The notes beneath the pieces are model-generated. The model made no database searches and was not told the DNA's origin. It was given only the letters and a program-made list of their open reading frames with translations. The translations under genes and the position numbers were made by a program. Of a stretch of 64,000 bases of DNA, positions 26,480 to 36,200 are shown one piece after another. How positions within the stretch are numbered: the first letter of the stretch is position 1; each line of letters starts with the position of its first letter. The stretch covers positions 62,001 through 126,000 of the forward strand of contig AAXZ01000004.1 in assembly GCA_000169395.1 (NCBI GenBank), in the 5' to 3' direction. The stretch is from Rhodobacteraceae bacterium HTCC2150. Lineage in GTDB: Bacteria; Pseudomonadota; Alphaproteobacteria; Rhodobacterales; Rhodobacteraceae.

Positions 26480-28078
26480 ATGCTGAACTACGTCAAGCTG
26501 ATGGTCTTGGGGGTGATAATGTTATTTGCCGCCGTTGCCACGAATTTTGCCCGCGACATAGCCTATCAAACCCATGCCTTGATCATACTTGGTGTGGCTT
26601 TTGGCATGTTTATTTGGGTTTTGCGCAATACTGATGAACCCGGTGTCAGAATTGATACCAATGGATATATGGACGGCGTTGTGCGCGCCGGTGTTATTGC
26701 CACGGGTTTTTGGGGCATCGTTGGTTTTTTGGTTGGTGTAATCATCGCGTTTCAACTGGCTTTCCCTGCGTTAAACCTTGATTGGGCACAACCTTACGCA
26801 AACTTTGGGCGCCTGCGTCCTTTGCATACATCAGCGGTGGTTTTTGCCTTTGGCGGCAACGCTTTGATCATGTCATCATTTTACATCGTGCAACGCACCT
26901 GCGGTGCGCGACTTTGGGGCGGTAATTTAGCGTGGTTCGTATTCTGGGGCTATAATTTGTTCATTGTTCTCGCGGCCACTGGCTATTTATTTGGCGCCAC
27001 ACAATCAAAGGAATACGCTGAACCAGAATGGTATATCGACATTTGGTTAACCATCGTTTGGTTGGCATTCCTTGCCGTATATCTGGGCACGATCTTTAAA
27101 CGAAAAGAGCGCCATATTTACGTAGCAAACTGGTTCTTGCTGAGCTTCATCATCACAGTCGCGATGTTGCATTTGGTAAACAACATCTCGATCCCCGTGT
27201 CGATTTGGGGTTCAAAATCAGTTCAACTTTTCTCGGGCGTGCAGGATGCTATGACCCAATGGTGGTACGGCCACAATGCCGTGGGTTTCTTTCTAACCGC
27301 TGGTTTCCTCGGAATGATGTACTATTTCGTGCCAAAACAAGCAGGACGCCCTGTCTTTTCCTATAAGTTGTCAATCATCCACTTTTGGGCGCTGATCTTT
27401 CTATACATCTGGGCAGGGCCACACCACCTGCATTACACCGCGTTGCCGGATTGGGCATCGACTTTGGGCATGGTGTTTTCGATTATCCTTTGGATGCCTA
27501 GCTGGGGCGGTATGATCAACGGTTTGATGACGCTTCAAGGGGCGTGGGACAAGCTGCGAACAGACCCCATTATTCGCATGATGGTCGTTAGCCTGGCATT
27601 TTACGGCATGTCCACCTTTGAGGGGCCTGTGATGTCCATTCGCGCCATCAACAGTCTGTCACACTATACAGATTGGACAATCGGTCACGTGCATTCAGGG
27701 GCACTTGGTTGGAACGGTATGATTACGTTCTGTGCGCTTTATTTCTTGACACCACGCCTGTGGGGCCGTGCCAGCATGTATTCAATGTCGGCTATCAACT
27801 GGCACTTCTGGTTGGCCACTATCGGCATCGTTCTTTACGCGGCCTCAATGTGGGTAAGCGGCATCATGGAAGGTTTGATGTGGCGTGAGGTCGATGCGCA
27901 AGGGTTCTTGGTGAACAGCTTTGCCGACACCGTGATCGCCAAATATCCAATGTACATTGTACGTGGCTTGGGCGGGGTTTTGTACCTTGTCGGCGGATTA
28001 ATCATGGCTTGGAACATGTGGATGACCATTCGGGGCGGCGAAAAAGTTGCAGCACCCGTCGGCATTCCCTCAACATAA
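26480..28078 (+). CDS. ccoN: cbb3-type cytochrome c oxidase subunit I
   Basis: The 532-residue catalytic subunit of the high-affinity terminal oxidase, with about 12 membrane helices. Heme and copper ligand regions are visible: [14 protein letters not shown] (low-spin heme His), [13 protein letters not shown] (CuB His), [13 protein letters not shown] (two CuB His) and [11 protein letters not shown] (heme ligands). It reduces oxygen to water and pumps protons in the inner membrane. The ATG at 26480 follows AGAGGAAC; an ATG 25 codons upstream would overlap the promoter region. ccoO follows after 12 bases. Confidence 0.97.
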   Translation: MLNYVKLMVLGVIMLFAAVATNFARDIAYQTHALIILGVAFGMFIWVLRNTDEPGVRIDTNGYMDGVVRAGVIATGFWGIVGFLVGVIIAFQLAFPALNLDWAQPYANFGRLRPLHTSAVVFAFGGNALIMSSFYIVQRTCGARLWGGNLAWFVFWGYNLFIVLAATGYLFGATQSKEYAEPEWYIDIWLTIVWLAFLAVYLGTIFKRKERHIYVANWFLLSFIITVAMLHLVNNISIPVSIWGSKSVQLFSGVQDAMTQWWYGHNAVGFFLTAGFLGMMYYFVPKQAGRPVFSYKLSIIHFWALIFLYIWAGPHHLHYTALPDWASTLGMVFSIILWMPSWGGMINGLMTLQGAWDKLRTDPIIRMMVVSLAFYGMSTFEGPVMSIRAINSLSHYTDWTIGHVHSGALGWNGMITFCALYFLTPRLWGRASMYSMSAINWHFWLATIGIVLYAASMWVSGIMEGLMWREVDAQGFLVNSFADTVIAKYPMYIVRGLGGVLYLVGGLIMAWNMWMTIRGGEKVAAPVGIPST

Positions 28079-28090
28079 GGAGCCAAAGAA

Positions 28091-28816
28091 ATGGCATTTC
28101 TTACCCGTCACCAAATACTAGAACGCAGCCCGACCTTGCTTTTGGTATTTTCATTCCTTGTTGTCACCATTGGCGGCATTGTCGAAATCGCGCCGCTTTT
28201 CTATCTGGAAAACACGATTGAAAAAGTGAAAGGCATGCGGCCTTATTCGCCGCTGGAACTAACTGGCCGTGACATCTATGTGCGCGAAGGTTGCTACACA
28301 TGTCACAGCCAAATGATCCGACCCATGCGCGATGAGGTCGAGCGTTATGGTCACTATTCTTTGGCGGCCGAAAGTATGTATGACCACCCATTTCAATGGG
28401 GGTCAAAACGCACAGGTCCTGATGTAGCCCGCGTGGGCGGTCGGTATTCTGACGCTTGGCACGTTGATCACTTGATGGATCCGCAATCGGTCGTACCTGA
28501 ATCCATCATGCCAAAATATGCATTTCTTGCGGCCACCAAGGTAGACGGCGAACATGTACAAGACTTGCTGGAAACGCATCGAATGGTTGGGGTGCCTTAT
28601 ACCGACGATATGATTGAGAATGCGCAGATCGATTTTAACAGCCAAGCCGATCCAGATGCGGACAATGACGCCCTGATGGCCCGTTACCCCAAGGCCGTTG
28701 TCAGTAATTTTGACGGTGCATCTGGTGTTACGGAAATGGACGCGCTTGTCGCCTATTTGCAAATGCTTGGCACACTTGTGGATTTCTCAACCTTCACCCC
28801 AGACAAAAGCCGCTAG
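28091..28816 (+). CDS. ccoO: cbb3-type cytochrome c oxidase subunit II (mono-heme)
   Basis: A 241-residue membrane-anchored cytochrome c. An N-terminal helix (about 13-36) is followed by the heme motif [13 protein letters not shown] with CxxCH and, later, the Met ligand in [11 protein letters not shown]. It passes electrons toward CcoN. The gene is second in the ccoNOQP operon. Confidence 0.97.
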   Translation: MAFLTRHQILERSPTLLLVFSFLVVTIGGIVEIAPLFYLENTIEKVKGMRPYSPLELTGRDIYVREGCYTCHSQMIRPMRDEVERYGHYSLAAESMYDHPFQWGSKRTGPDVARVGGRYSDAWHVDHLMDPQSVVPESIMPKYAFLAATKVDGEHVQDLLETHRMVGVPYTDDMIENAQIDFNSQADPDADNDALMARYPKAVVSNFDGASGVTEMDALVAYLQMLGTLVDFSTFTPDKSR

Positions 28817-28836
28817 GCGCAAAAGGAGTCTTTGAC

Positions 28837-29055
28837 ATGAGCACTTATTCTTTCTTACGCGAATTGGCTGACAGCTGGGTTTTGTTGGCGTTGACGCTGT
28901 TTTTCTTGGGCACAATTGTTTGGGCTTATCGCCCAGGTAGCCGTGAAATTCATCAAGACACCGCAGATATTCCTTTCAGAAATGACACATTAATTGCAGC
29001 GGATGTTCAGGTGGAAGCCGAAGAAACAGCGCCCAACACGGAGGGCAAGCAATGA
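28837..29055 (+). CDS. ccoQ: cbb3-type cytochrome c oxidase subunit CcoQ
   Basis: A 72-residue single-helix protein (hydrophobic segment about 12-31, then AYRPGSREIHQDTADIPF) typical of CcoQ/FixQ, which stabilises the oxidase. The last 4 bases overlap the ccoP start, and an AAAGGAG ribosome site precedes it. Confidence 0.92.
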   Translation: MSTYSFLRELADSWVLLALTLFFLGTIVWAYRPGSREIHQDTADIPFRNDTLIAADVQVEAEETAPNTEGKQ

Positions 29056-29927
29056 GCGATTTTGAAACCGAAACAGAAATCGATGATGAAACTGGCGTGG
29101 AAACAACCGGACATGATTGGGATGGCATCAAAGAGTTGAACAACCCGCTGCCACGTTGGTGGTTGTGGAGCTTTTATATCAGTATTGTGTGGGGGATCGG
29201 CTACGTTATCGCCTATCCTGCATGGCCGATGATTACTGGCGCGACCCAAGGGATGCTTGGGTATTCAACAAGAGGCGAGGTCGCCTCGGAGATTGCCCGA
29301 TTTGAGGACCAAAACAGCGCCCTTACATCAGCCTTGTCAGCAGTGGATTTAAATACACTGGGTGAAAATGCCGAACTCAACCACTTCGCTGTGGCCGGCG
29401 GTGCCGCGGTTTTCCGTTCTCATTGTTCACAGTGTCACGGGTCAGGTGCGAATGGTTCAAAGGGATACCCGAACTTGTTAGATGATGACTGGTTGTGGGG
29501 CGGCACGATTGATCAGATTGCCTATTCAATCAAGCACGGCGTGCGCAATGAGGTTGATGAGGATGCTCATTATTCGGAAATGCCCGCCTTTGGTGACATG
29601 CTAGAAGCAAGCGAAATAAATCAAGTTGTTCATCATGTTCGTTCAATTACAGGGCTGGAAAACGACGCGGATTTGGCCAGTTTGGGACAGCCTCTGTTTA
29701 TGGACAATTGCAGTTCGTGCCACGGTGATAATGGCAAAGGTGATCGTGAGATCGGCGCGCCTAATCTGACGGATGCAATCTGGCTTTATGGTGGCGATGT
29801 TGAAAGCCTTACGCAAACGATCAGCACGTCCCGCTTTGGTGTAATGCCCGCATGGGGAATGCGTCTGAAAGTATCTGAAATCAATGCAGTAGCGGCCTAT
29901 GTTCATCAATTGGGTGGCGGTGAATAA
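29052..29927 (+). CDS. ccoP: cbb3-type cytochrome c oxidase subunit III (di-heme)
   Basis: A 291-residue membrane-anchored di-heme cytochrome c. The N-terminal part contains HDWDGIKELNNPLPRWWLW before the helix, as in CcoP/FixP, followed by two cytochrome c domains with CSQCHGSG (about residue 125) and CSSCHGDNG (about residue 220). It receives electrons from soluble cytochrome c and passes them to CcoO. Tandem hairpins follow the gene. Confidence 0.97.
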   Translation: MSDFETETEIDDETGVETTGHDWDGIKELNNPLPRWWLWSFYISIVWGIGYVIAYPAWPMITGATQGMLGYSTRGEVASEIARFEDQNSALTSALSAVDLNTLGENAELNHFAVAGGAAVFRSHCSQCHGSGANGSKGYPNLLDDDWLWGGTIDQIAYSIKHGVRNEVDEDAHYSEMPAFGDMLEASEINQVVHHVRSITGLENDADLASLGQPLFMDNCSSCHGDNGKGDREIGAPNLTDAIWLYGGDVESLTQTISTSRFGVMPAWGMRLKVSEINAVAAYVHQLGGGE

Positions 29928-29969
29928 GCCGGAAAAATAACAAGATTTCCTTTGTTGTTAAAGGAAATA

Positions 29970-30046
29970 CCTGACAGTTAGTTCCCCCTGTCAGGTCGCC
30001 TCAGCCCGTAGACCTGTTCGCACCTGTCTGGGCTGAGGCAATTTTT
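29970..30046 (+). terminator. Tandem hairpins ending ccoNOQP
   Basis: A first stem CCTGACAG/CTGTCAGG (29970-29977, 29988-29995) is followed by a second, longer one GCCTCAGCCC/GGGCTGAGGC (29998-30007, 30030-30039) and then AATTTTT. The second is a good intrinsic terminator despite its 22-base loop. The two together separate ccoNOQP from ccoGHIS. Confidence 0.8.
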
Positions 30047-30054
30047 ATGAAAAC

Positions 30055-30068
30055 TTGATCTGGGTCAA
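30055..30068. promoter_or_regulatory. FNR-type box upstream of ccoG
   Basis: TTGAT-CTGG-GTCAA matches the FNR consensus at 9 of 10 fixed positions and lies 58-71 bases upstream of the ccoG start, just after the terminator. This gives the assembly operon its own low-oxygen promoter. Confidence 0.85.
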
Positions 30069-30125
30069 AGCGCGTTTTTTTGACCAACATTATGCCTGAT
30101 CGTGCGAATAGGTTTGGAACACTAA

Positions 30126-31541
30126 ATGAGTAAGTCAAAAACACCGCAATTATTTGCGGCCCAAGTCCCAATTTTTCCCCGACGTATAAGTGGTTTTTAT
30201 CGCAACCTTAAATGGTGGATCATGGCCGTTACATTGGGCATTTATTACCTAACACCATGGATCAGGTGGGATCGCGGTCCTGCATTGCCAGATCAAGCGG
30301 TGTTGGTGGATCTTGCCCATCGGCGGTTTTACTTTTTCTGGATCGAAATTTGGCCCCATGAGTTTTATTTTGTGGCCGGCTTATTAATCATGGCCGGGTT
30401 AGGGTTATTTTTGTTCACCTCCGCCTTGGGCCGTGTTTGGTGCGGATATGCCTGTCCGCAAACCGTATGGACGGATCTTTTCATATTAGTTGAACGCTGG
30501 ATCGAAGGCGATCGTAATGCGCGCGTGCGTCTATGGAAAGGTAAGTGGAACATTCGTAAATGGCGATTGCGACTGGTAAAATGGAATGTCTGGTTGCTGA
30601 TTTCCTTGGCCACCGGTGGGGCGTGGGTTTTCTATTTCACCGATGCCCCCCAATTGGCTCGTGATCTATTTGCGTTTACGGCCCATCCCATTGCCTATGG
30701 AACGATTGCTGTCCTAACGGCGACGACGTTTCTTTTTGGCGGCTTTATGCGCGAACAAGTTTGCATTTACATGTGCCCTTGGCCACGCATCCAGGGCGCC
30801 ATGATGGATGATGATACCTTGACGGTTGCCTATCGCGATTGGCGCGGCGAGCCCCGTGGCAAGAAACGCGACGCCACCAGAGGGGATTGTATTGATTGCA
30901 TGGCTTGCGTGAATGTTTGCCCCATGGGCATCGATATCCGCGAAGGTCAACAAATGGAATGTATCACCTGCGCCCTTTGCATTGATGCTTGTGACGAGAT
31001 CATGGACAAAATCGATCGCCCGCGTGGTTTGATCGACTATCTTGCCTTGGCTGATGAACCTGAGGAACGGGCAGGTAAGCCGCCAAAACCCCTGTGGCGT
31101 CATGTTCTGCGCCTGCGCACCATTATTTATACCAGCCTGTGGTCGTTGATTGGGATCGCTTTGATCTACGCTCTATTCATTCAATCCGACATCGACATGA
31201 CGGTGGAACCCAGCCGCAACCCAACATTTGTGACCTTATCTGATGGTACTGTACGTAATGTTTATACACTGCGGCTGCGTAACAAATTGGGTGAATCGCG
31301 CCAGTTTCAGGTCTCATTAACCAGTATGCAAAATTTGCAAATCCAAATTGAAGGCGCGGGCGGTGATACCGTTACTGTTGCCCCTGATAGTTCCACAATG
31401 TTGCGCGTGTATGTAACCGCAGACAGCGTAAATCTGGCCGCAAATCTTGATCAAACTGATCTGCGTTTTTGGGTTGAAGATGTGGAAAACGGCGATCGAG
31501 CCTCACGCAGCAGCGTATTTAATGGAAAGGGCGAAAAATGA
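30126..31541 (+). CDS. ccoG: Cytochrome oxidase accessory protein CcoG (RdxA/FixG)
   Basis: A 471-residue polyferredoxin-like membrane protein, with about five helices and two cytosolic 4Fe-4S motifs: CIDCMACVNVCP and CITCALCIDACD (about residues 255-290), besides the VWCGYACPQTVW membrane motif. A C-terminal Ig-like periplasmic domain follows. CcoG is involved in copper delivery and maturation of the cbb3 oxidase, probably as a Cu(II) reductase. The ATGA overlap with ccoH indicates translational coupling. Confidence 0.95.
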   Translation: MSKSKTPQLFAAQVPIFPRRISGFYRNLKWWIMAVTLGIYYLTPWIRWDRGPALPDQAVLVDLAHRRFYFFWIEIWPHEFYFVAGLLIMAGLGLFLFTSALGRVWCGYACPQTVWTDLFILVERWIEGDRNARVRLWKGKWNIRKWRLRLVKWNVWLLISLATGGAWVFYFTDAPQLARDLFAFTAHPIAYGTIAVLTATTFLFGGFMREQVCIYMCPWPRIQGAMMDDDTLTVAYRDWRGEPRGKKRDATRGDCIDCMACVNVCPMGIDIREGQQMECITCALCIDACDEIMDKIDRPRGLIDYLALADEPEERAGKPPKPLWRHVLRLRTIIYTSLWSLIGIALIYALFIQSDIDMTVEPSRNPTFVTLSDGTVRNVYTLRLRNKLGESRQFQVSLTSMQNLQIQIEGAGGDTVTVAPDSSTMLRVYVTADSVNLAANLDQTDLRFWVEDVENGDRASRSSVFNGKGEK

Positions 31542-32002
31542 TGAACACAACCAAAGGGACAATCACAGGTCGCAAGTTCTTTTTCATGATGCTCGGTGCC
31601 TTTTCGATCATCATCAGTGTGAATTTAACGCTGGCTTATCAGGCAATTGCAACATTTCCAGGTTTGGAAGTCAAAAATTCATATGTCGCCAGCCAATCCT
31701 TTGATCGGCGACAAAAGGCGCAATTGGCACTAAATTGGGACGTTGCTGCGCGCATTGATCGTGGAAATCTAAGATTGAGCATTCGCCGAGACGGGGGCCC
31801 CGTGCAGGCCAAGATACACTCGGCAATTCTTGGGCGCGCAACAAGTGTTGCAGATGACCAATTTCCCGCATTCACTTTTGATGGGGCAGATTATGTAGCA
31901 CCTGTTGATTTGAGCAGCGGCAATTGGAACCTGCGCCTTATCGCATTTGCCGATGATGGGACTAAATTTCAGCAACGCATTATCGTGGATGTTCAGCCAT
32001 GA
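31538..32002 (+). CDS. ccoH: Cytochrome oxidase assembly protein CcoH (FixH)
   Basis: A 154-residue membrane-anchored protein with one N-terminal helix (about 12-35) and the conserved sequence VKNSYVASQSFDRRQKAQ just after it, followed by a periplasmic beta-rich domain. It assists assembly of the oxidase. It overlaps both ccoG and ccoI by 4 bases. Confidence 0.92.
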   Translation: MMNTTKGTITGRKFFFMMLGAFSIIISVNLTLAYQAIATFPGLEVKNSYVASQSFDRRQKAQLALNWDVAARIDRGNLRLSIRRDGGPVQAKIHSAILGRATSVADDQFPAFTFDGADYVAPVDLSSGNWNLRLIAFADDGTKFQQRIIVDVQP

Positions 32003-34152
32003 GCGATCAATCCATTCACATAAAAGAACCTTTCCTGATGGACACTGGCAAAGGTAAAATTAGCCGAAAGACAACAAAGAACGACATTCTTTTGTCCTTG
32101 CCAAATATTCATTGCGCAGGCTGCATTGGGAAAATCGAAAGAGCATTGAATGCTGTACCAGGGGTACTGGATGCACGCGTAAACCTAAGCCGCAAGCGCG
32201 CGACAATTTCGGCAAGTGCAAAAGTTTCAGCCGAAGACCTTATTTGTGTTCTGGATGGTATTGGTCATGAGGCACAGAATTTAAATATGCAAATGCTGGC
32301 GGGTTCTGAAACGGATGAAACTGGCCGCAAGCTTCTGTTGCGATTGGTGGTTGCAGGATTTGCGATGATGAATATTATGCTGTTTTCCGTGGCAATTTGG
32401 TCAGGTGCCAGTCATGCCACGCAAAACATGTTTCATTGGATTTCCGGTGGCATCGCGGTTCCAGCTTTGATTTATGCGGCGCAACATTTCTTTGTGTCGG
32501 CATGGGGTGCATTGCGACGCGGGCAATTGAACATGGATGTGCCGATTTCATTAGCGATCATTTTGGCCGCGGGTTTGTCGATTTTTGAAACGACACAGGG
32601 CGGGCATCGGGTTTATTTTGATGCGGCACTTTCGTTATCGTTCTTTCTATTGATTGGCCGGTATTTGGATCATCGCACGAAAATCAAAGCGCGGTCTGCG
32701 GCGCAAGAATTGACCGCGCTTGAAAGTGTGAGTGCCATTCGATTGAGCGATGGTAAACGTGAAACGGTTGAGGTCGAGGATCTGGCTGTTGATGACATTA
32801 TTGAGGTTTTGCCTGGTATGCGCGTGCCAGCTGATGGGCAAATCATTAAAGGTCATTCGCAAATGGACCGCGCCTTGTTAACAGGCGAAAGCCTTCCAGT
32901 TGCTGTTTCTGTCGGTGACAAATTGGCGGCAGGCGAAGTAAACTTGAAGGGTCTTTTAACGCTGAGTGTACAGGCAATAGGCCGCGACAGCGCGTTGCAA
33001 CGCATGGCGGCCCTTGTTGAAATGGCCGAAGGAACACGGAACACTTATACGGCATTATCTGACCGCGCTGCGCAAATCTATGCGCCGCTCGTGCACGTGC
33101 TTGCCCTTGTCACATTTATTGGTTGGATGGTCGTAAGTGGCGAATTTTCTTTGTCTCTGAATATCGCGATTTCGGTTCTTATTATTACCTGCCCTTGTGC
33201 ATTAGGCTTGGCGGTACCAGCCGTGATGACAGCGGCCACAGGAAGATTATTCAAACAAGGGTTTTTGGTGAAAAATGGCACGGCGTTAGAACGCATGGCC
33301 GAAATAGACACCGTGATATTTGACAAAACTGGTACGCTAACAAACGGGCATGCACAAATTGATTTAAATGCCTTCCGTGAAGATGCGATATCTGTGATGG
33401 CGGCACTTGTGAATGCATCATCCCATCCCGTTTCCTGTGCGATTGCTGCCTCAATTCCCTCGGGTGTGAAACCAGCACAAGTCACTGACATTCAGGAGGT
33501 GTCAGGAAAGGGTATGACTGGCAAATGGAAAGGCGTGGATGTGAAGCTAGGTCAGGGTGCTTGGCTTAACGCGGAACACTCGCCAGCCTTAAAAATTGGT
33601 CAGGACCTGCCACGGGTGATCGCATTCAAAGAAACACTTCGTGATGGTGCCCAATCAGCTGTAAAGGCTCTGTTAGAACAAGGAAAATCGGTGCAGATTT
33701 TTTCTGGTGACAATAACCAAGCAGTTCGTAACATTGCGTATCAATTGGGTGGTGTACCCGCGATCGCAGAAATGAGCCCAACCGACAAATTTGATGCCAT
33801 TAGTGCGCTGTCAGAAAATGGTGCGCGTGTTTTGATGGTTGGGGATGGATTAAATGATACGGCGGCGTTGGCGGTTGCCCATGCATCGATTTCGCCTGCC
33901 AGTGCACTTGATGCCGCCCGCACTGCTTCTGATATTGTTTTGTTGAATCCAAGTTTAGAAAACTTGCCAAGTGTTTTGACTGTTTCAATTTCGGCAAAAC
34001 GACGCGTGCTGGAAAACTTTACCATTGCGGCTATCTATAATCTGATTGCGGTGCCGATAGCTATTCTGGGTTTTGCCACCCCCTTAAGTGCGGCGATTGC
34101 TATGTCGGCATCATCCATAACCGTTTTGCTCAATGCATTAAGGGTGCGATAA
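31999..34152 (+). CDS. ccoI: Copper-transporting P-type ATPase CcoI (FixI)
   Basis: A 717-residue P1B-type ATPase needed for copper supply to the cbb3 oxidase. In order: an N-terminal metal-binding domain with HCAGCIGK (about 35-42), membrane helices, the TGES actuator motif (LTGESLPV), the ion-site CPC (ITCPCALGLAVP), the phosphorylation site DKTGTLTNG and the hinge motif MVGDGLNDTAAL. All key residues are present. It lies between ccoH and ccoS in a tight operon. Confidence 0.95.
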   Translation: MSDQSIHIKEPFLMDTGKGKISRKTTKNDILLSLPNIHCAGCIGKIERALNAVPGVLDARVNLSRKRATISASAKVSAEDLICVLDGIGHEAQNLNMQMLAGSETDETGRKLLLRLVVAGFAMMNIMLFSVAIWSGASHATQNMFHWISGGIAVPALIYAAQHFFVSAWGALRRGQLNMDVPISLAIILAAGLSIFETTQGGHRVYFDAALSLSFFLLIGRYLDHRTKIKARSAAQELTALESVSAIRLSDGKRETVEVEDLAVDDIIEVLPGMRVPADGQIIKGHSQMDRALLTGESLPVAVSVGDKLAAGEVNLKGLLTLSVQAIGRDSALQRMAALVEMAEGTRNTYTALSDRAAQIYAPLVHVLALVTFIGWMVVSGEFSLSLNIAISVLIITCPCALGLAVPAVMTAATGRLFKQGFLVKNGTALERMAEIDTVIFDKTGTLTNGHAQIDLNAFREDAISVMAALVNASSHPVSCAIAASIPSGVKPAQVTDIQEVSGKGMTGKWKGVDVKLGQGAWLNAEHSPALKIGQDLPRVIAFKETLRDGAQSAVKALLEQGKSVQIFSGDNNQAVRNIAYQLGGVPAIAEMSPTDKFDAISALSENGARVLMVGDGLNDTAALAVAHASISPASALDAARTASDIVLLNPSLENLPSVLTVSISAKRRVLENFTIAAIYNLIAVPIAILGFATPLSAAIAMSASSITVLLNALRVR

Positions 34153-34154
34153 CG

Positions 34155-34337
34155 ATGAACATTTTAGTCATTCTTGTTCCAGTTTCGCTGGTCTTGTCAA
34201 TTCTAGGTCTACTTGCTTTTTTATGGAGCATTAGTCACCGTCAATATGATGATCTAGAAGGGGATGCGTGGCGAATACTGTTAGATGACGAACAGATTGA
34301 TGATGACAGGACAGATGGTCAAAAAACTGGCAATTGA
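34155..34337 (+). CDS. ccoS: cbb3 oxidase assembly protein CcoS
   Basis: A 60-residue protein with one N-terminal helix and the family pattern LWSISHRQYDDLEGDAWRIL(L), directly followed by an acidic tail. CcoS is needed for cofactor insertion into CcoN. It starts 2 bases after the ccoI stop and ends the ccoGHIS operon. Confidence 0.94.
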   Translation: MNILVILVPVSLVLSILGLLAFLWSISHRQYDDLEGDAWRILLDDEQIDDDRTDGQKTGN

Positions 34338-34521
34338 TGCCCACAATGATATCGTAACAAAACTAATTCTCTTGAAGTTTCAGAAATTTGAAAACGAAAA
34401 CCCTAAGGGATGACGTGTTTTTTTGACCTCCTCTCGATCTCAAAAGTACTTAACATGTTTAAAATAATGCTTGCGTTTGCCATGTACTTTTCGTTTCCTT
34501 TTCGAAGGGAGGAACGATTCT

Positions 34522-35022
34522 GTGCAAGTAACGACGCCCAAAGGCGACGAATTTGATGATTTTTTGAATATTCGTGTTGTTCAGCTTGCGGCCAAGCTTC
34601 AGCTGATTGCGCAACGTCGCGTTCTGCGTCCTGCCGGAATTCCTATTTTGAATTGGCGATTAATGCTGATTTTGTACCGTGCCGGTGCCTCTAACCTCGT
34701 CGAATTGATAAAACCTTCTTCAACCGATCCTGCACATGCAAGCCGCGCGATTGCGCAAATGGTTGCTGAGGGATTGATTGAACGTCGGTCAGACCCAAGT
34801 GATAATCGTCGCCGACTATTGTCGCTGACAGATGCTGGAATTGCGGTCGTCAAAAAGTACTGGCCTCAAATGAAATCGGCAAATGATGAAATACAATCGG
34901 CATTTAACACCGAAGAATTCCAAGGGTTAAAACATCTTTTGGATCGGGCCCGCAGTAAGGCGGATGAAATGCTAAGTGATGATGAAAAGCAGCTAAACAA
35001 CAGAACGACCAATGCCGCCTGA
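34522..35022 (+). CDS. MarR family transcriptional regulator
   Basis: A 166-residue winged-helix regulator. The DNA-binding part spans about residues 45-115 (LNWRLMLILYRAG, PSSTDPAHASRAIAQMVAEG, ERRSDPSDNRRRLLSLTDAG), with the D-x-R-x3 wing typical of MarR. I chose the GTG at 34522 because a strong AGGGAGG lies 9 bases upstream; an earlier TTG has no such site. It is the first gene before the TAXI-TRAP/P450 cluster, 62 bases upstream, and probably senses an aromatic or phenolic effector, by family habit. Confidence 0.87.
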   Translation: MQVTTPKGDEFDDFLNIRVVQLAAKLQLIAQRRVLRPAGIPILNWRLMLILYRAGASNLVELIKPSSTDPAHASRAIAQMVAEGLIERRSDPSDNRRRLLSLTDAGIAVVKKYWPQMKSANDEIQSAFNTEEFQGLKHLLDRARSKADEMLSDDEKQLNNRTTNAA

Positions 35023-35084
35023 CGGGCGTCTAATAAGACCAAATAAAGTGAACAAAAGCTAAAAAACAACACGGAGGAAGATAA

Positions 35085-36134
35085 ATGAATAACCTAACGA
35101 AATTCGGCAGCGCGGCGCTTGCCTTGGCGTTTTCAGGGGCTGCGGCCTTTGCACAAGCCAATTTGACAGCGGAGACTGCCTCACCTGGCGGTTCAATCCA
35201 CCTGTCACTTGCCCACCTTACCGAGGTTGCAGCGGCACGTGGCGTTGCGAACATTCAGCTTGCTGATGGGCAAACCCTGACAAATTCTGTGCAAAACGTG
35301 GCCGAAGGTAAAACGGACATTGCCGGTACGCCCTACATCCTGCCATTTTTGCTAAACAATGGCGTGGGCCCTTACGCTAAACTTGGCAAAGACAAAGGTG
35401 CCGAATTGGCATCCAACCTTCGCGCGCTTTATCCTGTGACGTTGGGAATTTTCGCGCTTTATGCCTATGATTCATCTGCTGTTAAAGGGTGGGACACGGT
35501 TGCTGGTAAAAAGATTTTAAATGGTCCACCTCGTGGTGCGGCGGTAACAAATGCACGAGCGGTGATCCAATTGACCACGGGCCTTAAAGAAGGCGAAGGT
35601 TATGACGGTATTCAGGTAAACTGGGGCCAAGCAACATCAACTATGATGGACGGTACCGTAGAAGGTGTTGTTTTGCCGATTTTGTTCCCAGACAGCCGCA
35701 TCACACAGGCCGTTTCCGCTGGTAAAATGACTGCTTGGTCAATTCCAAAGGATAAATGGAATTCCGAAGGCTTCCAAAAATACCTGAAAGCACCAGGATC
35801 AGCACCGTTTGAAATCGCAGTTGAGGATGCTACGATGCCAGCAGGTGCAAAGCTTGTATCAGAAGATGGTACATTCCGTGGTTTGGCGACCATCGGTGGT
35901 GACATTGTGAACAAAAACATGTCCTTTGATATGGCCAAGGCGTTGACCCAAGCACACATCGAAACATTGGACGCTTTGAAAGCCAAAGCACCCTTTGCCA
36001 GCAATGTTGGCTTTGGCGTATTGGACGCAACAAAGTCCGGTATGTGTGGTCCGAACCCATTGAAATACCACGAAGGTGCTGTGGCTGCATGGGAAGAGGC
36101 AGGTTATGATGTGCCTGACTGCGCAAAGCCATAA
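35085..36134 (+). CDS. TAXI family TRAP transporter solute-binding protein
   Basis: A 349-residue periplasmic binding protein with a Sec signal peptide (hydrophobic core ALALAFSGAAAFA, cleavage near AQA|N). The fold matches the TAXI group: VQNVAEGKTDIAGTPYILPF near the N-terminus and NGPPRGAAVTNARAVI in the middle. It should bind an organic acid for the fused permease encoded next. It has a strong GGAGG ribosome site. Confidence 0.9.
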   Translation: MNNLTKFGSAALALAFSGAAAFAQANLTAETASPGGSIHLSLAHLTEVAAARGVANIQLADGQTLTNSVQNVAEGKTDIAGTPYILPFLLNNGVGPYAKLGKDKGAELASNLRALYPVTLGIFALYAYDSSAVKGWDTVAGKKILNGPPRGAAVTNARAVIQLTTGLKEGEGYDGIQVNWGQATSTMMDGTVEGVVLPILFPDSRITQAVSAGKMTAWSIPKDKWNSEGFQKYLKAPGSAPFEIAVEDATMPAGAKLVSEDGTFRGLATIGGDIVNKNMSFDMAKALTQAHIETLDALKAKAPFASNVGFGVLDATKSGMCGPNPLKYHEGAVAAWEEAGYDVPDCAKP

Positions 36135-36153
36135 TCTGAATATTTAAACAATG

Positions 36154-36180
36154 CCGTCGGCGTTCTGCGCCGGCGGTTTT
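36154..36180 (+). terminator. Attenuator hairpin between TRAP binding protein and permease
   Basis: CCGTCGGCG (36154-36162) pairs with CGCCGGCGG (36168-36176) with one G-T pair and is followed by TTTTC. It sits 20 bases after the binding-protein stop and 21 before the permease start, so it probably lowers permease expression relative to binding protein. Confidence 0.75.
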
Positions 36181-36200
36181 CTTTGCCTGAAAGATAAAAA

